The position numbers and the translations under genes are program-made. From assembly GCA_011064725.1 (NCBI GenBank), contig JAAKFQ010000006.1, positions 1 to 43,294 on the forward strand: DNA of 43,294 nucleotides. Reading direction: 5' to 3'. The notes under the pieces are model-generated. The model made no database searches. It was given only the letters and a program-made list of their open reading frames with translations, and had not been told where the DNA came from. This DNA comes from Chlamydiota bacterium (GTDB lineage: Bacteria; Chlamydiota; Chlamydiia; Chlamydiales; JAAKFQ01). Each line of letters begins with the position of its first letter. The first letter of the stretch is position 1. Of this stretch, positions 41,805-43,294 are shown in pieces.

Positions 41805-41945
41805 TATAATGGCTGTAGCATCCCCCTCATATCCAGACACTTAGAAAAGAACTCTTTATGAGAATTTAACGTTGTATTAATAGTAAAAGATTTCTAAAAT
41901 GACTAAAAAAGCGCATTCTTTTTTTGAAAAAAGGAGAATGTTTTT
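41805..41945 (+). other. Possible short transcript: TATAAT to terminator
   Basis: A TATAAT lies at 41805-41810 (its -35 is poor). At 41914-41940 CATTCT and AGAATG arms enclose a T/A-rich stem, followed by TTTTT (41941-41945). Between them are only tiny ORFs (19 codons or fewer). This could be a ~130-base small RNA or simply the terminator of a lost gene. The rest of the 278-base gap (41689-41966) is very AT-rich and shows nothing else. Confidence 0.25.
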
Positions 41946-41966
41946 ACTAAACCACTGATAATTAGC

Positions 41967-43294
41967 ATGTTGGAAGAAAAAAAGCTTGAAATCGCCCCTC
42001 TTCTACCCTTTCCAGAAGAATTAAAAGACTCCTCAAATCTTTATTTGCAGGCTCAGCAAGACCTTTTAGCCTCGCTTTTACCCAAGGAATTTTCAAGTCT
42101 CTTAGATTCAAAGACATCCTCAAAAAAGACTGGTGACATCTCTATGCTGTTAGAACAACTCCCTATTATTACGTTTGAATGGAATGAAGGTTTTGGGACC
42201 TTAAAAATGCTCTCCGTCCTGGATGCTTCCCAAAATCTGACTTGCTTTGTGCATTTTATGGTCACAAAACACCTATTTCCTAAAAGCGAAAATGCACTCG
42301 AATCGATGCAATCACTAAATTTTTACTTTTTAAAGCATGAAAAACAGCCTTTTTGTATGCAACAATGTGTGTTCAAAATAGATGCCAAAGATGAAAATTC
42401 TTCAGGATGGAGACCTGCTATTGAGGAACATAATCAAAATTACTCACACAACATAAAATCTTTTTTTGTTACCTATCTTAGATATTGTTTTGTTTATCTT
42501 GGAAAGAATGATATAAAATTATTAAAAACAAATATGGAAATATTACATAAAGAAAAGTTTTCAATTTTTAAAAGATTTGAATTATATCTTTATACATTAT
42601 TTCCTGATGAATTTAAAAATGAGATTGAAAAATCTCTTTTAGAATATTTTGATTGTGCTGAGTTTCATCATGAATATTATCATTTAATTAAAAAAACTTT
42701 TGATGGAATTTCAGAAGAATCTAAACAAAAAATTTACCAATTTGTTGATGAAGGGTATGATAAAGAGACTTTTGAGCGTGTAAAAGCTTCCTACGATGAA
42801 AAAATTGCAAAGCAACGAGAGAATTACTGGAGATTAAAACAACTTGAACCAATCAAAGAGTATTTGGATGAAAAACGTAAGGAACTTTATTTAAAATTAA
42901 TTAAAGAATTTGACCTTCCTGATCATTTAGATTTTGATGGTTATTTTGGAGGAGTTACAATAGGTGAATCTCCAATCAAACCAAAAATTTTTGATGGAAA
43001 ATCGACCGATGAAGTTTTTGAGATGGTAATCAATCATAAAGTAGAAAATGGATCTTATGAATTTGAAGATAATATTATTAGAACTTTTGAAGAATATGTA
43101 AAAAATAATCCTGAAGAATGTATTAAAAAATCATCAGAATTAAAAAAAGTAAGACCAATTGTTCAATACGAATTATTTTTTGGATTAAGAAATGTTTTAA
43201 AAAATAATAAAAACATAAACTGGGAGGAGGTTTTACCCTTAATAGAATATATAATTTCATTTTCTCTTAAAGAAAAAAATTATCCTAAAACATC
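41967..43294 (+). CDS. Chimeric ORF: unknown N-terminus joined to STAND/Avs-like C-terminal region (3' end outside window)
   Basis: ATG at 41967 opens 442 codons to the window edge. Codons 1 to about 150 (MLEEKKLEIAPLLPFPEELK...SGWRPAIEEHN) use G/C at many third positions, like neighbouring genes, and match no family I know. From about 42,440 codons are nearly all A/T-ending. The text (KRFELYLYTLFPDEF, HHEYYHLI, then YWRLKQLEPIKEYL, GESPIKP, RPIVQYELFFGLRN, INWEEVLPLIEYI) looks like the helical repeat region at the C-terminus of large STAND NTPases of the Avs antiviral type. No NTPase domain precedes it. It is likely the tail of a defence gene joined to another gene, perhaps a pseudogene. No ribosome-binding site is seen. 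Confidence 0.65.
   Translation, partial: MLEEKKLEIAPLLPFPEELKDSSNLYLQAQQDLLASLLPKEFSSLLDSKTSSKKTGDISMLLEQLPIITFEWNEGFGTLKMLSVLDASQNLTCFVHFMVTKHLFPKSENALESMQSLNFYFLKHEKQPFCMQQCVFKIDAKDENSSGWRPAIEEHNQNYSHNIKSFFVTYLRYCFVYLGKNDIKLLKTNMEILHKEKFSIFKRFELYLYTLFPDEFKNEIEKSLLEYFDCAEFHHEYYHLIKKTFDGISEESKQKIYQFVDEGYDKETFERVKASYDEKIAKQRENYWRLKQLEPIKEYLDEKRKELYLKLIKEFDLPDHLDFDGYFGGVTIGESPIKPKIFDGKSTDEVFEMVINHKVENGSYEFEDNIIRTFEEYVKNNPEECIKKSSELKKVRPIVQYELFFGLRNVLKNNKNINWEEVLPLIEYIISFSLKEKNYPKT

Overview
This window is a piece of a chromosome from a member of the Chlamydiota, most likely an environmental (amoeba- or arthropod-associated) lineage rather than a classical Chlamydia. Three things point this way. 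Glycyl-tRNA synthetase is a single alpha-beta fusion of about 986 residues. The gene neighbourhoods match, from memory, chlamydial blocks: dnaX-ybaB-ptsI; rpmB-ubiD family-phospholipase D; marC-map; glgA/tRNA-Gln/rplY-pth-rpsF-rpsR-rplI; pgsA-glyQS-dnaG-mutS. The DNA is AT-rich. The genes hldE and hldD, which classical Chlamydia are not known to need, fit an environmental relative.

Layout. 1-1573: 3'-truncated gene for a 7TM-HD (PgpH/YqfF type) protein. 2057-3583: dnaX and ybaB. 3762-6732: ptsI and two small unknown genes. 6871-9742: rpmB, a UbiD-family decarboxylase and a membrane-anchored phospholipase D-like protein. 9913-12691: a cation diffusion facilitator, a small membrane protein, marC and map. 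12845-16568: coiled-coil membrane protein, M20 peptidase, a small unknown and htpX. 16731-18994: hldE/hldD. 19360-21719: a ribosomal-protein operon led by tRNA-Gln. 21945-28003: glgA, pgsA with a 49-residue coupled ORF, a family 2 glycosyltransferase and glyQS. 28063-30778: two adjacent unknown proteins that share a module. 30765-35281: dnaG and mutS, divergent. 35338-36360: tail-anchored DUF900-type hydrolase. 36404-40110: oppBCDF. 40414-41688: effector-like coiled-coil protein. 41967-end: an ORF running off the window that looks chimeric. Its first ~150 codons are ordinary for the region. The rest is extremely AT-rich and resembles the C-terminal repeat region of STAND/Avs-type antiviral NTPases.

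The main non-coding feature is a family of ~163-bp palindromic repeats. There are six full or interrupted copies, one composite damaged copy and two solo ends. Terminal inverted repeats (consensus AACTGATGTTACGCA) change in a compensatory way between copies, and an internal hairpin also covaries. The copies sit mostly at gene 3' ends, where the repeat edge often provides or abuts the stop codon. One copy fills the dnaG-mutS divergent promoter region. Another is interrupted by a second, unrelated inverted-repeat element. At least two further inverted-repeat elements of different sequence lie in other intergenic gaps.

Most genes are housekeeping: replication and repair, translation, lipid and glycogen synthesis, peptide uptake. 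The least explained parts are the repeat family, the 28063-30778 pair, the 424-residue coiled-coil protein and the right-edge chimera.
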